This document shows, in pieces, positions 1 to 12,059 of a stretch of 60,000 bases of DNA. Numbering within the stretch: position 1 is the first letter of the stretch; each line of letters starts with the position of its first letter. This stretch comes from Chrysomallon squamiferum (lineage: Eukaryota; Mollusca; Gastropoda; Neomphalida; Peltospiridae). Location: NCBI GenBank assembly GCA_012295275.1, contig CM022677.1, forward strand, positions 7,789,922-7,849,921, in the 5' to 3' direction. Made by a program: the position numbers and the translations under genes. The notes under the pieces were generated by a model. The model ran no database searches. It was not told where the DNA came from and was given only the letters and a program-made list of their open reading frames with translations.

Positions 1-218
1 TTCTTTCTTAGACATTATTTTTACTGAAAAACCTCTTGTAATGGGTGGTGATGTTTCTGGTTTCTTTTCTAGTGTGTCTGGATGTTTCTTGCCACAGGAG
101 TTTGAGTTTTCAGAGGTTGGTGTGGTGATGTCAGTTTGTCTCAGTCTAATGGTGGTACTGGTGTTGTTGGTGCTGACTGCTGTTTCATTTTCAATGATGT
201 GAAACCCATGTCAGTTCT
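1..218 (-). CDS. Possible internal exon cut by window edge
   Basis: The minus strand reads open for about 68 codons from near position 206 to the window start. The implied peptide is rich in Ser, Thr, Asn and Lys. A pyrimidine-rich stretch ending in CCACAG on the minus strand lies just upstream and could be a 3' splice site. However, in this frame a TGA falls within the first bases after that AG, so either a later AG is used or the frame is fortuitous. Base composition is clearly less AT-rich than the next 2 kb, which favours coding origin. I do not recognise the product. The gene, if real, continues to the left of the window. Confidence 0.25.
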
Positions 219-221
219 GTG

Positions 222-2630
222 GAAATAACAAAAGAGAGAGAAAAAGAAAAAAATATATATATACATATAAAACAAACATGAAGCAGAAATATAATAATAA
301 CAAGAATTATAACTAAAATTGTAAAAAAAAAAAAAATAATAATAATAACAATAATAATAAAAATAAACAAATAATAAAATAAAATAATTTGAATTATTAG
401 AATGTAGAAAAATAACTAGAAAGATGAAGATGCAGTTAAGAGATTGAGAATATTAATAATATAAATAAAAAAATAAAAATAAAAAAATAAATAAATTAGT
501 AAATCAAAATTTAAATTAGAATTATAATAATAAAATAAATACATACACATAAATACAATAATAATAATATAAAAAAAAATAATTCTAATTCTTCAAATAA
601 AATGAGCAGGATAATAAAATTTAAAAAATGTGACTTACATTTTTAACTGAAGTGCTGTCTAAGGCAGCTTGGATCCTACAACAAAATATAATATTCATTA
701 ATAAACTAAACATAAAATGTAGTGCAAGTAGCATTTTACATTATTGAAATTGTTGTAAATTCTGTAAATAAAATATTGAAATAAATTCAACGTATTTGTT
801 TATTGTTTAATTATTCTATATAAGATAATGTGTAATGTGTGTGTGTTTGTGTGTTTTTTTATTCATTAAGTTATTACCCTTTCACATTCTAGAATCCATG
901 TTTTGATGATCTTTTTGTAAAAGTTCTTTTCAACAAAAGGATCATCACCTTTTGGATGAGATGTTCTTCAGGCTGAAAGTTAAGTAGCAACAAAAGTTAA
1001 TGTATTAGGAAAGGAAAGATGTGTAAAAGAATTAAATAAAATATTGATAACTAGGACAGTATATTTACATTGTAAAAAGATGCTTTACAGCAAAATATTA
1101 AATCAATTGGAATGGTAAAGTACAGCATATTTGTTGATTTAATAAACAGTTACTTCAAGCTGGTCACTAATGAAACTGCTAAAATAGACGAAATCTAAAA
1201 TAAAGAAAAAATATTTTATTTAAGAACATATACAGCATGTTTTTTTACTAGATTTATTAAAAAAGGTAACTACCTACACAGATAATGAAAAAGAAACCCT
1301 GTTTCTGCAATATAAAGTGACACCCTTTTAAACAAGCAACTAAAAATATTTTTCTAATGTACGTCTTTGCACAGAAAAAAAAAAAAACATACCATAATGT
1401 TATACATATGGATAATCAGCTAGATTATTAAATAACCTTATACCAGTCTGTGTAGCAGATCCACATGTTGCAGATCAGGCACCATAAACATAAGCACTAA
1501 AAAAATTGTTTTGTATAAATGGAATAAAAAATATACATTATAACTTTAGAAATATGCTGTTTAATGGTTCAATAAACCTAATGTAATTCATTGGCCTTAA
1601 AGTTCCACCAAATCATTAACAACAGAATTTTAGAGAAATCATTAAATAAATATTTTATTATTTGAGTCATTCTTCACTTCTTAGACAGAGAAGTAATTTT
1701 ATTCCTCAGATTATTTAGTGACAACAGCTTTACTCACAATCTAGAGATTGTTATTTATTGTCATCTTAGAATAGATGCATAAATGCCTCACAGGAAATAA
1801 CATGCCCACCTGTTTGTACATAATTTGTTTAAAAGAAAATTACAGTATGAATATATTTGATTTAATTATTGCTAGTTACCTGGAAATAAAACATTTGTTT
1901 CACATGTTTCTTGAAGATTCCTGTGTCATCTGTACCTCAGTCTTTGCCTCCATTCTTCGGTGTGCAGGATTTGTGCCTGTTCTTATCTCTAATCTTATTC
2001 TAGTGCCTCTACCACATGTTTCACTACAACTACCCAGTCTCTGAAGTGACCATGCAGACCAGGAACCACCAACTGTAAGTGTGAAATTAAATAAATAAAT
2101 TAATAAATAATAAACAAATAAATAAATAAATAAATAAATAAATAAATTAAAAATGACAATTAAATACTTTTTGATTGTGCTTGAAATCTAGTACTAAAAT
2201 GATTTTCTTTTAGGTAGAAGTTGAATAACACATTAACTTGTCTGCACAGAGCTTAATGAGTTCTTTCAATTGTTCTGCCAGTACAGAATAGTCTGCTGCT
2301 GTCAATACATGAGTTGGTGAGGATCCAATTCCAAGATATATTAATGTCTTTAAGACAGGTTATTGATCAGATATGCAAAATTAAATATGAATTAATGTTA
2401 TACTGCTCATGTTATAAGGCAGATAAAAATCATTTATATCTCAAAGTATTTGTTTAACAAATATAAATTGTTTGACAAGATAAATATATGTAATTATTTA
2501 AAATCATATTACAAAAATCATTTTTAAAATCTCTAATAATGCTTGCAGGAGGCACTGGATTGGAAAGTGGATGACAAACAAATAAAAAATAAAGAAAGAA
2601 AGAAATGCATAGCTTAATTTATGTGTTTGT
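222..2630. other. AT-rich non-coding stretch
   Basis: No coding signal stands out. The sequence is strongly A-rich between about 240 and 620, with many AATAA-type runs. A simple AAAT repeat lies at about 2,086-2,150 and a few GT runs occur near 830-860. Short open frames such as the one at 1,775-2,044 have composition like their surroundings and no splice or family support. Confidence 0.6.
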
Positions 2631-3628
2631 TGCCAGTGTAAACATCTGGGATCAACATTTTCTTAAAAAATATAATTACCTACAAACTAGACAAAACTCT
2701 GACTCAGCAAAATAAAAAACAGTCTGTACATTACAAACAACAACAACAACAACAAAACAGAAAGCCAAATGAGTGAAAAAAAAAAAAAAAAACAAAAACA
2801 ACAACCTATCTCACATTTTAAGTATATACCAAAATATATTACCAGGATACAAATACAAAATTTAAAAAACAATGTTTACAACAAGATGCATTCACAAACA
2901 AAGGCAAGCTGTTGATGTCAGTTTATGGATCAAAAAATAACAACCAAACTGGACCATGACTACAATTAAAACCAATAGCTACAACTACCAACTGAAATTG
3001 AAATGTGAGGTCACAGTATGGCCTCTGACAGACACACAACAAAATGTACACAGTGATATAACTCAAGTCATTAGCATGCAGCTACTGCAGTGTCCATCAC
3101 CATAGAAACTCCAGCCAGTTCTGATACCTCGCAAAACATGTGAACTTTCAGGAACTACACGAAGAAAATTGTAAACAGAGCCCCATAAAAATAAATAATT
3201 TCAACAAAAGAACCTCCATTAACACAAAACATATCTCTCACATGATAAACACCTAACACAGGACTTTTCATTCTTGTTTGTCAAATTTAATACAAATGTT
3301 TGATTAAATAATTTCTAAAAACATAACTTAAAATAACAAAATCATACAGGTTAAACAAAAAATAAGAATAAATAGCATACAGAGGATCAAACAAAACAAA
3401 AAGCAATACAGCAGTACAAAACAATTATATAAATTAATTAATTAATAGACTAATTGACTCACCAGCTGATAGACTGGCTGACAGAACTTTAGAACATATT
3501 TTTAAAATTCCACATTTTCTTGACACAAGGAATTAAACTGGTTCTGGCTGGAGTGGGCTGTTTGGAATGTGAAATTTCTGTTAAAACAATAAATGAAAGT
3601 CTGTTGCAGGAAATGAACTCAGAAGATG
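2631..3628. repeat. Left arm of 1-kb inverted repeat
   Basis: This stretch is nearly the exact reverse complement of 13,922-14,898. Long blocks are identical by eye; differences are length changes in an A-run and a CAA-run, and a replaced block of about 17-20 bp near 2,944-2,963. The match ends on this side at 3,628 only because the other arm starts at the edge of the N gap. The other end (2,631) is a true divergence point. Low divergence implies a recent event, or gene conversion, or a misplaced alternative haplotype. Confidence 0.9.
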
Positions 3629-3687
3629 TTGACCAAGACAGGTTATACCAGCTTCAGAAATTACAATTTTACACTTGTCTACCAATG

Positions 3688-3822
3688 TGTTATAACTTTT
3701 CCTTCTGCTTCCACAATGTGTAGGTGCTCAAATTCCTCTCCAAACACTCTCATTTTCTCTTCTGCTGGAAGACTGGCAGTTTGCTCTATCTTCTCACTGT
3801 TAGCACTGCCAGCAGAGATCTG
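3688..3822 (-). CDS. Exon-like block, minus strand, unknown product
   Basis: On the minus strand a pyrimidine-containing tract ending in AAAACAG (about 3,823-3,829) is followed by an open frame of about 44 codons, with Glu-rich composition (motif AEEKMRVFGEEFEHLH), ending at a TAG near 3,688. The amino-acid composition contrasts with the Phe/Ile/Leu-rich translations of the surrounding AT-rich DNA, which is why I list it. No family is recognised. It could be a terminal exon or a decayed one. It lies just outside the inverted-repeat arm, so its partner would fall in the N gap. Confidence 0.3.
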
Positions 3823-3829
3823 TTTTGGG

Positions 3830-5020
3830 AAAATAAAAAGAACACCTATGTTCCACAGACTGATAAATGATGACCTAAAAAGGATTAAAAATAACTTCAG
3901 TGTGAATGACATCAAACTGAAGAAGACAGCTTTTTCTTAAAAATAGAAAACAAAACAAAATTTTAAATAACAAACAAAAGCATATGCAATATAAAATCAA
4001 TTAATCTAAGAATTAATACAATATCCTTATAATTATATTTACTTATATGTTTCAGACCAGATTCCAATAAATATCACTTAATCTGACAGAAAAATTACAC
4101 ATCATTCAAATGAATTCTTACCCTGTGCAATAGCAGTCTGTTGATACTCCCTCCAAAGTGAAGATTTAGTCTCACATGCAGACAGTGTTTCAAATTACTC
4201 ACTTTGAATCCTGCAACTGACTCAGACAAAATTAGTCATAATCTTGATGAAAATGCAGCAGAAATTGAACTATCCTTTCTCTGCCTTCACATGTAAAGGT
4301 ATGTAAATTAATTTTCTTCTGCCAGATGTCTTTTCTCTCTTGAGTTACCATTCAGTCTGCAATACTTCAATAAAGCTGTGAGTTTGTTCTGACTAATGCT
4401 GTAAACAAACAATAAAAGATATAAGCAGACACCCCCTCCCACACACACACATTCAAATGTACTCTATAAAAATGAAGGAGAAAATACAAATTACCTGCTG
4501 CTTAAATAGAAAAAAAACTAATGAAAAAACCACACAAGTTCTCTCTGCTTTGTTCATCAGAGTGCTTTGTAGACCTGCCATATCCTTTTCAGATGCAAAA
4601 CAAAAAAAATCTAAATTCTTATAATACTGATACAGTGATACAGTGGTAAATTATTTGCAATAACTGTCCTAATCTATATATATAAAAATCATTTTAATGA
4701 GTGTTGTTTATCAAGATAAAATATTACATTTTCATTTAACATTTAAAAATTTCTGATTTCCAAATTTAATTTATCTGTCTGTATACCAAATGTAATTCTC
4801 TAACATGAATAAATAATATTACTTCAGAAGAACTTAATTTTTTCTTCTTCTAAAGAATATCTATTACTGACATTTTCAACTTGAGACAAATGTCATACTT
4901 GTCTTTCAAGCTGATGATTATGCACGTTAGGTCAGTAAGTACAAGGAAGGCGTTCAATCTTTCTTTTTACTATTTATTCATTATTTATTTATTTATTTAT
5001 TTATTTTTATTCCGGGTATG
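3830..5020. other. Non-coding stretch
   Basis: AT-rich with no supported gene. It contains a short CA run near 4,440-4,450 and an ATTT run near 4,978-5,008 that leads into the repeat pair starting about 5,020. Confidence 0.5.
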
Positions 5021-5290
5021 TAACCCTACCGGAATTGAAAAGGAAAAAACAATAGCAAATACACGGTTATAGAGTTATCTCCCATGATAACTTGTTTCCG
5101 TTAACCAACCGATAATTCTTTAACTTAAAGCTCTAAAAGTTCGCTAGATTTGTTGGTTGGCTTCAATTGAGCCAATGAAATGTCCAATTGAAAAGGAAAA
5201 GCAGTAGCAAACACTTTGTTACAGTGTTATCTCCTATGATAACTTGTTTCGTTAACCATCCGATAATCCTTTAATATACGGGTTGGAAAT
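5020..5290. repeat. Tandem pair of GTTATCTCC-box repeats
   Basis: Two related units of roughly 95 bp lie about 160 bp apart (about 5,030-5,125 and 5,190-5,285). Each runs from an AATTGAAAAGGAAAA-type start through AGCAAA, a GTTATCTCC box, ATGATAACTTGTTT and a CGTTAACC/CCGATAAT end. They share the box with the satellites at 6.2-6.6 kb and 52.4-54.9 kb while the remaining sequence differs. Confidence 0.75.
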
Positions 5291-5319
5291 GTTCACTGTA
5301 GCATTAGTGTTTATAAATA

Positions 5320-5427
5320 GATATTTTATTTGAAATAAATATTAGCGATAAAAAATATTAATAGTGGCTCGTGTGTTATAACATATAGAAAAAACAGGTC
5401 ACCCAAATAATATTTTTTGGGCAACAT
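5320..5427 (-). repeat. Dispersed repeat, inverted relative of 26.3-26.5 kb
   Basis: The segment containing AGTGGCTC, then AACATATAGAA, then CCCAAATA and GGGCAAC matches, in reverse complement, the middle of the 26,309-26,520 insertion. Identity is moderate and there are indels, so this is an older family member. No terminal inverted repeats are obvious. Confidence 0.6.
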
Positions 5428-5439
5428 TCTCAATGGTTT

Positions 5440-6150
5440 TTACATTCCAGTCGCCTAAACAGAACTTTGGTCACATTTCGAGTCCTTCATAATTATGTCT
5501 CATATTAAGAAATCTGTTTGAAATATAAACTGTTATTTTAATACTGTTTAAATATTTCACTTAGAATATGTCACTAATTGCATCTCAGGAAAATGTCCAC
5601 AGATCTTGGATTCAAAAAATATAGTCACTACTGAGCCACCACATATAACATCTACCGTAGCACACGACATAGATCATAGACCCACTGTAATAGTCCAGCA
5701 TTAAATCCTCGTAAACATCTCCCCGATAATGAAATCAGTTTTGTAAACCGTAAGTGAGAATGTTGATCGAGTGATCACTTCTCTCCTTCCATTTACTTGT
5801 CGCCCTTGTATTGAGACAGAGCGGGATGTGAATGTGACAGCTGACGACAGACATCATCACAAGATGTAAATGCTGCTCCTGTAAGACGCTCATCTAGGTC
5901 ACGAGCTAGTCAGCATCGTAATCCTTATAACCTACCCCTCTCTGCATTGTCGAGGATGGCGAAATTTCGAGAATAGAGAAATAATAGCCATTGGTTCCTA
6001 TTCTATAAAGCTTAGATTATGTAATGTTTCAAAGTATTTAGTGTGGAGTAAAAGCTAGCAAGATATATTAACCTGACTACTTCTTATTGGGAGATTTCAT
6101 TATCACGAAGTGTATGGTTATGTGATATGACCATATATGGTAACTGCTGA
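5440..6150. other. Unique non-coding stretch
   Basis: Sequence of more even base composition than its neighbours (about 5,750-5,960 is the least AT-rich part) but without a sustained open frame or splice-consistent exon. I see no gene in it. Confidence 0.45.
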
Positions 6151-6159
6151 ATTGCGTTT

Positions 6160-6605
6160 TGGGAGGTTCCATTAATCCCGTGCGGATAATTAGTGTATGA
6201 AAGCTTAGTGAGTACATCTCACGTAAGGGACATAACTCTAACCTAAGTTTCTGAGTACATCTCACGTAAGGGAAATAACTCTAAATCGATATATTGTTTT
6301 CTTCGCGGAGTAAACTTCTCCCACATCCGGGTGATACGTCACGGCTTATGATCTTTTTATATATACAAAAGTGATTTTTCCACAATCGTGGATCGAATCT
6401 CGGCGTTTCTGGATGTTCCATATATCCAGTACGGATAATTAGCGTACGTAAGCTTAGTGAGTACATCTCATGTAAGGGACATAACTCTAATCTATGTTTG
6501 TGAACACATATCACTAAAGGCAGATAACTCTAATCGATGTAATTTTTACTTTGCTCTGTGAGTACATCTCACGTAAGGGACATAACTCTAATCTATGTTT
6601 GTGAA
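6160..6605 (+). repeat. Composite tandem repeat with CATAACTC boxes
   Basis: Two copies of a composite unit start near 6,160 and 6,405 (the GGATAATTAG landmark recurs at 6,184 and 6,433, about 249 bp apart). Each has a GGATAATTAG landmark, AAGCTTAGTGAGTACATCTC, and one or more GGGANATAACTC boxes. A module with GAGTAAACTTCTCCCAC and GATCGAATCTCGGCG lies between them. The last module resembles a tRNA-gene B box, so a SINE-like origin is possible. The same composite lies inverted at about 54,395-54,895. Confidence 0.8.
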
Positions 6606-6609
6606 CACA

Positions 6610-8245
6610 TATCAAAAGAGAATTGATAGTGATACAGGTATACAGACAGATAAGTTATTGGTAGAGAGAAGGAGACAAATGATAGAGATATAGATAAAGA
6701 GTCACGGAAAAATGACAGATAAAGGTAGAGAGAAAAAAGATGATAGAGATAAAGGTAGAGAGACAAGTGATAGAGATATAAGTAGAGACAAACAAATGAT
6801 TGATAGTCTGATTCATGGGATAGACAGATGTAGTTAGACAAGAGACACGGGTACAGAGATACGGGTACAGCGAGGCATGCGATAGAGATAGAGAGTCAGA
6901 AACACGTATTAGTGATGTAGGTAAAGAGAAGGAGCCAAGTCATTGAGATATAGGTAGAAAGACAAATGATAGAGATAATGATTAGGCATTGATAGAGATA
7001 TAAGTTGAGAGATGGAGACAAATGATAATGATAAATAGAGAGAAAAAGGCAAGTGATAGAGATAATGGTAGAGAGATGTACAAGTACTAGACATGCTGGT
7101 AGAGAATCAGAAGCAAGCAATAGCAATATCTGTAGACAGAGAGAAGTGATAGAGATATGGTTCAGAGACAGACGTTATCAAGGTACAGAACGAGATAAAG
7201 ATAGAGATAGAGAGATAGATAGAGATAGAGAGATAGATAGATACGTAGAGGGACAGATGTGATAGAGGTAAAGATAGCAAGAAGCAGAGCCAAATGACAG
7301 AGAAGATAATAGGTAGGAAGGCTGAGTCATGGGACAGACATAGATAGAGAGACAGAGAGAAATAATCAAGATATAAATAAAGAGATATAGATAGAGAAAG
7401 TCACGGGATAGAGATATAGGCGTAGACAGAGACAGAGGCAAGTGATAGAGATATAGGTGGAGAGACAGAAAAAATAGAGAGAGTGATATAGACAAGTATT
7501 AGAGATATAGCGAAAGGGACAAGTGACAGAGATAGGTGGAGAGACACAGACAGGTAATTGACATTTAGGCAAAGAGTGATTTGGGATACAGATATGGTAG
7601 AGAGACATAGAAATGACACATTTATCAGAAGAGAGACATAGAAGTGATAAAGGCAGAGTGAGAAACAAATGATAGAGATATATTCACTATATAGATGAAC
7701 TGATGATGAATGATGAAGAGACAGGTTGATAGATAGACAGACAGGAGGACAGATAGTGAAAAGCATGGTTACATGGATTGTAGATGTTATAATAAGGCCG
7801 ACTGGTTAGACTAACATACAGAAAGACAGACTGAACAGGCAGACAAACATGCAGACAGCGAGAGAAAGATTAATGGACAGAATAACAGATTCGGACAGTT
7901 AGAGACACAGATTAGAGTGACAAATATGTTCAAATACAGAGCAGTCTAAAGAGAGATTGAAAGAGAGAAAGAGAGATGGATAGAAACAAACACATAGATA
8001 GCTAGATTGATTGATTATATGGACAAACAGCTGGACAAAGAGACTGAAGGTTTTAATATCTGTAAGTTTAACAGAGAGACTGATGAACAGACCCACAGTG
8101 TTGACAAATTTACAAATTTACAGAAAGAGAAGAATAGATGAATAGATGAACAGACAGACAGAGAGTCAGAAAGACAATTAGAATGCTGGATGAATTCAGA
8201 GATTGAAAGAAAGAAAAATAGAAAAATAGATATGGAAATTTATAG
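6610..8245. repeat. Degenerate GATA/GACA simple-sequence field
   Basis: About 1.6 kb of decayed tetranucleotide and hexanucleotide repeats (GATA, GACA, GATAGA, GAGACA) with purine bias on the + strand. Minus-strand open frames here translate to runs of Tyr, Leu, Ser and His and are products of the repeat, not genes. The composition resembles the Bkm-type GATA/GACA repeats known from animal genomes. Confidence 0.85.
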
Positions 8246-8252
8246 AAACCGG

Positions 8253-8314
8253 TATGGCAAGGAAATGATATGCTGCTGCATCAAATTATCAACCAGATGT
8301 GTTCAAACTGATTT
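8253..8314 (+). repeat. Short dispersed repeat, inverted copy at 15.3 kb
   Basis: About 62 bp, with TATGGCAAGGA at one end and CAGATGTGTTCAAACTGATT at the other, recurs as the reverse complement at 15,276-15,346. That copy carries an expanded GCA/CAG trinucleotide tract. Flanks of the two copies do not match, so this is a short dispersed element or fragment. Confidence 0.7.
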
Positions 8315-9660
8315 AATGTTGTGATAATGAAACAAAAATTATCATACAGACATTTAAAATGCAACAAATGCTGAATAAAAGCAAAATAAAATTGTTGTAA
8401 AACACCTTAATCATACCTAAATTGTTATGTTTATTTTTACCTTATTTTCCTTATTTTCCTTTTCTACCTTTTTTCTTCTATTTTTTTCTTATTATTTTCT
8501 ATTGACTATTTACACCTTACAAAAGGTAAATATTTGTTATTTTTTGTAAAGATTTATTACTGATATTAACGAGCAAAACTTAAAATAGTGAGAGGGAGAC
8601 AGGAATACTGACTTGTTTCTATAGATTTATAACAGCCCATACTCTGGCTCTGTCTCTGTCTGTCTCTCTTAGAAAGCAAATAATATAATGTATTAATAAT
8701 TTCTTTTTATTTCTTTCTTTATTTAGCAAGGAAAAGATACAACAACAACAACAACAACACTACTACTACTACTACTACTACTACTAATAATAATAATAAT
8801 AATACAAAGAAGAAGAATTCGCGATATTTTTCGTCCGAACTGACTCATTTTTAAGAAGATAGTTCTGTAAACGTTCGATTTTACTCTGGTTCTAAATAAA
8901 TTATTACGTTCTCTTGTTTAAGTATTAGTGCCATCGCAAATAAAGTAATAGTAATAATACAGACAAACTTAAATCACCATAGCTCTTTACAACAAAGCAT
9001 TTCATAACATTCTGACCTTTCAAAATACGTCTATACTGCTCAGCTGTTGATGGAATGACTTCCTGTGAATCATTAATGAATACACCCAGTGTTTAGTTGC
9101 TGCAACATATTTTCTTAATTCGAAAATAAATGTTTTCACTTAAGGTCTGTCTTGTTAACAGATGCTTTACTCGAAACGATTTATCTTTTAAATATTATAA
9201 AAGCTTTGTATATTTTTGTTATTTGTTTTATAATTTTGTTTTTGAGCTAATACTGGGGAATGTATCTAGGTAGCCAGGGACTGGTTGACCTAGAGACTAA
9301 CAACGTCAGACTAGATTTATTCTTTCATTGTGGAATGTCTTACCATCTCTGTTACTCAGCTTTTTATTAAAACTCTTCTATATCGGATATTTAAACACCT
9401 CAGTGGACTTTTCTCTTTATTTACGTTTGATTGCCACTGTTTATTTTTAATAGTTTGTAAAGTTTCTGTCTTGTTTATTAAATTGTTTACTGTGTTGGTA
9501 GATAAAGTATAAATTGTCTATTTCAGTCAATGTTTACTTACCCAAGCTGTTTTTATTTTTATATTTATTTGTTGTTGTTGTTGTTGTTTCATAGTTTTAT
9601 GAGTATTTTAATATGTTTATTCTTTATACGAATTTTTTAAGCTTTAATGACAACAATAAC

Positions 9661-9717
<57 letters not shown>

Positions 9718-10416
9718 TAAAATCTTTTCGTTAGTATGGCTAATAACACGTTACTGTACAGTATTTATTTACTTAATGTCTGCTAATATCACGTTACTGT
9801 GCAGTATTTATTTACTTAATAATGCTAATCAGAGTTTGCATACAAGATTAATAACTAGTGTCACTTAAAACTGACATTTAATTAGACTCCATATCGAGAT
9901 TCTTCCTGAATTGTTTCTGTTCTTTCTTTCTGAAGGCTCATCCACATCCAAAAACTGTATATTTTTCATTTCTTCTTGAGGAGTGTTTTTTCCTCTGTAT
10001 CTTACTTTATTCTGACATAATCAAATTATTAATGTAATTTCCATCATATAGATAGAAAGACAGACAGACAAATAGAAAAATAGATAGTTACATATAATCA
10101 AAGGATAACAGAAACAACATAAAAAAGTGTTTCATACACACACACATACACACACATACATACACGTACACACAAACACAAACACATAAACTCGGAGATA
10201 AAAACAAATGTACAACAAATAAGAAAAATAAATATAATAACATAAATAAAATAAACGAATAAAATGAAATAGAAATGAAAGATAAAATAATGAAACGTGT
10301 CATTTTATCCCTCCCCCCATCAGTTTAATAACCTGCATATTTTAAACTGATATATATTTAGAATTATATTCATCATAACTCTATTTTTATACCAGATATT
10401 TAGGTATTCATAACAC
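8315..10416. other. Non-coding upstream region with microsatellites
   Basis: No gene recognised. It contains (CAA)n, (CTA)n and (AAT)n at about 8,738-8,804, a long (AAT)n at about 9,657-9,716, and a CA-rich stretch at about 10,137-10,187. It forms the upstream flank of the prolyl 4-hydroxylase gene; I could not pick out a TATA box with confidence. Confidence 0.6.
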
Positions 10417-10434
10417 TAGCAGATACTTTCAAGT

Positions 10435-11919
10435 ATGTATCAGCAGTACATTATTTTAGTTTTGCTTTTATCAGCTGTGAATTCAGAACTGTTTACGTCC
10501 GTATCACATCTGTACAGCTCTGTACTAGCAGGAAGAGACTTGGCAATAGCATTAAGAAATTTCAGTCACTTTCATGAACAAGAAACTAAATTGGAAAAGT
10601 TGAAAACAATTTCTGATCAAATTAAACATCACTGTTCGATCGCACTAAAAGACCCAAATCGTTACATAGCCAACCCGATTGGTGCATTTTTATATATTAA
10701 ACGTTTCACTTTGGATTGGGAACGAGATGTACAGCCTATTCTTCACGAAAGTATTACGTCCCAGACAGAATTAACCGAACTACAAGAAATTCGTGAACAT
10801 CTTCCAAGTTACGAAGATTTAGAAGGGGTCGCTGCAGCTGTGTTTCGACTTCAAGACACGTACAAATTAAATGCGACAAGATTAGCAGATGGTTTTATAT
10901 ATGAACGATATATACAGAGATTATCAGCAGAAGACTGTTATCAATTAGGTCGCCTTGCTTACAAAATGAAAAAATACAACTATGTTCATATCTGGATGGA
11001 GACAAGTCTTGAGAAAGTAAGAACAGAAAAAATTCATGGCTATGAAATACACGGTAGAGAATTAGCGGGACAGATAGAGCACGTTTTAAATCTGACAAAT
11101 GAACAGTTAATGTTAGCTCCTGAACTAGAACGTGCTCCGAACGGAAGGAAAAAGTATTCAAGGACAGAAAAGAGAAAAGAAAATGTCATAGTTAAAGAAA
11201 AAACAACTTTCGATGCTCTCTGTCGTGGTAAAGAATTTATAAAAGTACGACAGACACATCGTCTGAAATGTCGCTACCATTACAACAACAAAAATCCGCT
11301 TCTAATTCTTAAGCCTGCTAAAGAAGAGATTCTGCATTTCTCACCGAAAATTGTTCTCTATCATGATTTTATCAGTGATGCTGCAATTGAAGACATTAAA
11401 ACAGTTTCTTTGCCACTTTTACAACCATCTGAAATCAATCACTGTGGAAAAAATATCAAATCTGAGAAAAGAATTAACAAACATACATGTCTAGGAAGAG
11501 GTTTCATAGAAGTAGACGCGAGAATTCAGAAACGAATTGAAGCAATCACAGGTCTTTCAATGAAAGCTTCAGAGCCACTTCAGGTGGCAAACTATGGAAT
11601 AGGCGGACAGTTCACGGCTCATACTGACTATTTCAACATAGCATATTCTTCCGGTGAAAACAGAATTGCCACGTGGTTAAACTATATGAGTGATGTACAA
11701 GGAGGTGCAACAGTGTTTCCTTATCTTGCTGTAAGAATACAACCTAAAGCAGGTGCAGCTATATTTTGGTATAATTTATATCGGAATGGTTCACCTAACA
11801 AAATGACAATTCACGGAGCTTGTCCCGTTCTTATTGGCTCTAAATGGGTATCAACTTACTGGATTCTAGAAAAAGAGCAAGTATTTAAGCGACCATGTTC
11901 CACAAATCCAGAAGAATAA
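10435..11919 (+). CDS. Prolyl 4-hydroxylase alpha subunit, single exon
   Basis: Complete 494-codon frame. An in-frame TAG at 10,417 makes the ATG at 10,435 the first possible start. Residues 1-17 form a signal peptide (MYQQYIILVLLLSAVNS), fitting an ER-lumen enzyme. An N-terminal P4Ha_N-type domain follows (LQDTYKLNATRLADG near 141-155). A TPR-like peptide-substrate segment lies at 163-196 (LSAEDCYQLGRLAYK). The C-terminal half is the 2-oxoglutarate/Fe(II) dioxygenase domain, with iron ligands His396, Asp398 and His460 and 2-oxoglutarate-binding Lys470 (HGACPVLIGSKW), all present. The enzyme family hydroxylates proline in collagen-like chains and works with protein disulfide isomerase as beta subunit. 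It is about 40 residues shorter than human P4HA1. Unlike typical animal P4HA genes it has no intron in the coding region, which suggests retroposition or a lineage-specific intronless paralogue. Catalytic residues and the full open frame argue that it is functional. Confidence 0.95.
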   Translation: MYQQYIILVLLLSAVNSELFTSVSHLYSSVLAGRDLAIALRNFSHFHEQETKLEKLKTISDQIKHHCSIALKDPNRYIANPIGAFLYIKRFTLDWERDVQPILHESITSQTELTELQEIREHLPSYEDLEGVAAAVFRLQDTYKLNATRLADGFIYERYIQRLSAEDCYQLGRLAYKMKKYNYVHIWMETSLEKVRTEKIHGYEIHGRELAGQIEHVLNLTNEQLMLAPELERAPNGRKKYSRTEKRKENVIVKEKTTFDALCRGKEFIKVRQTHRLKCRYHYNNKNPLLILKPAKEEILHFSPKIVLYHDFISDAAIEDIKTVSLPLLQPSEINHCGKNIKSEKRINKHTCLGRGFIEVDARIQKRIEAITGLSMKASEPLQVANYGIGGQFTAHTDYFNIAYSSGENRIATWLNYMSDVQGGATVFPYLAVRIQPKAGAAIFWYNLYRNGSPNKMTIHGACPVLIGSKWVSTYWILEKEQVFKRPCSTNPEE

Positions 11920-12015
11920 ATGATGCAACTTTTAATGTGAGCAGATCCCAGAAAGAGATTTCTTGCTTATTGATTAATTTGTTGTTTGTAAATATTTTCC
12001 ATAGGCATTTAAAAT

Positions 12016-12025
12016 AATAAATAAA
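12016..12025 (+). promoter_or_regulatory. Candidate polyadenylation signals after the hydroxylase gene
   Basis: Two overlapping AATAAA hexamers at 12,016 and 12,020 lie about 100 bases after the stop codon of the prolyl 4-hydroxylase gene. The placement fits a short 3' UTR. The surroundings are AT-rich, so a chance match cannot be excluded. Confidence 0.45.
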
Positions 12026-12059
12026 TAATAAAATATATAGTAAAAGTATTTGTTATTGG

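Noticed and set aside
1775-2044. 89-codon + strand frame
   Set aside because: Ile/Leu/Phe-rich translation of AT-rich DNA, no splice or family support.
6389-6410. tRNA gene at the GATCGAATCTCGGCG site
   Set aside because: Only a B-box-like stretch is visible; no cloverleaf or A box at the right distance, so at most a SINE relic.
6593-7766. Several minus-strand open frames with Tyr/Leu/Ser/His composition
   Set aside because: Products of GATA/GACA repeats; no initiation context, splice sites or family similarity.
10895-11161. 88-codon minus-strand frame inside the hydroxylase gene
   Set aside because: Shadow of the + strand coding sequence.
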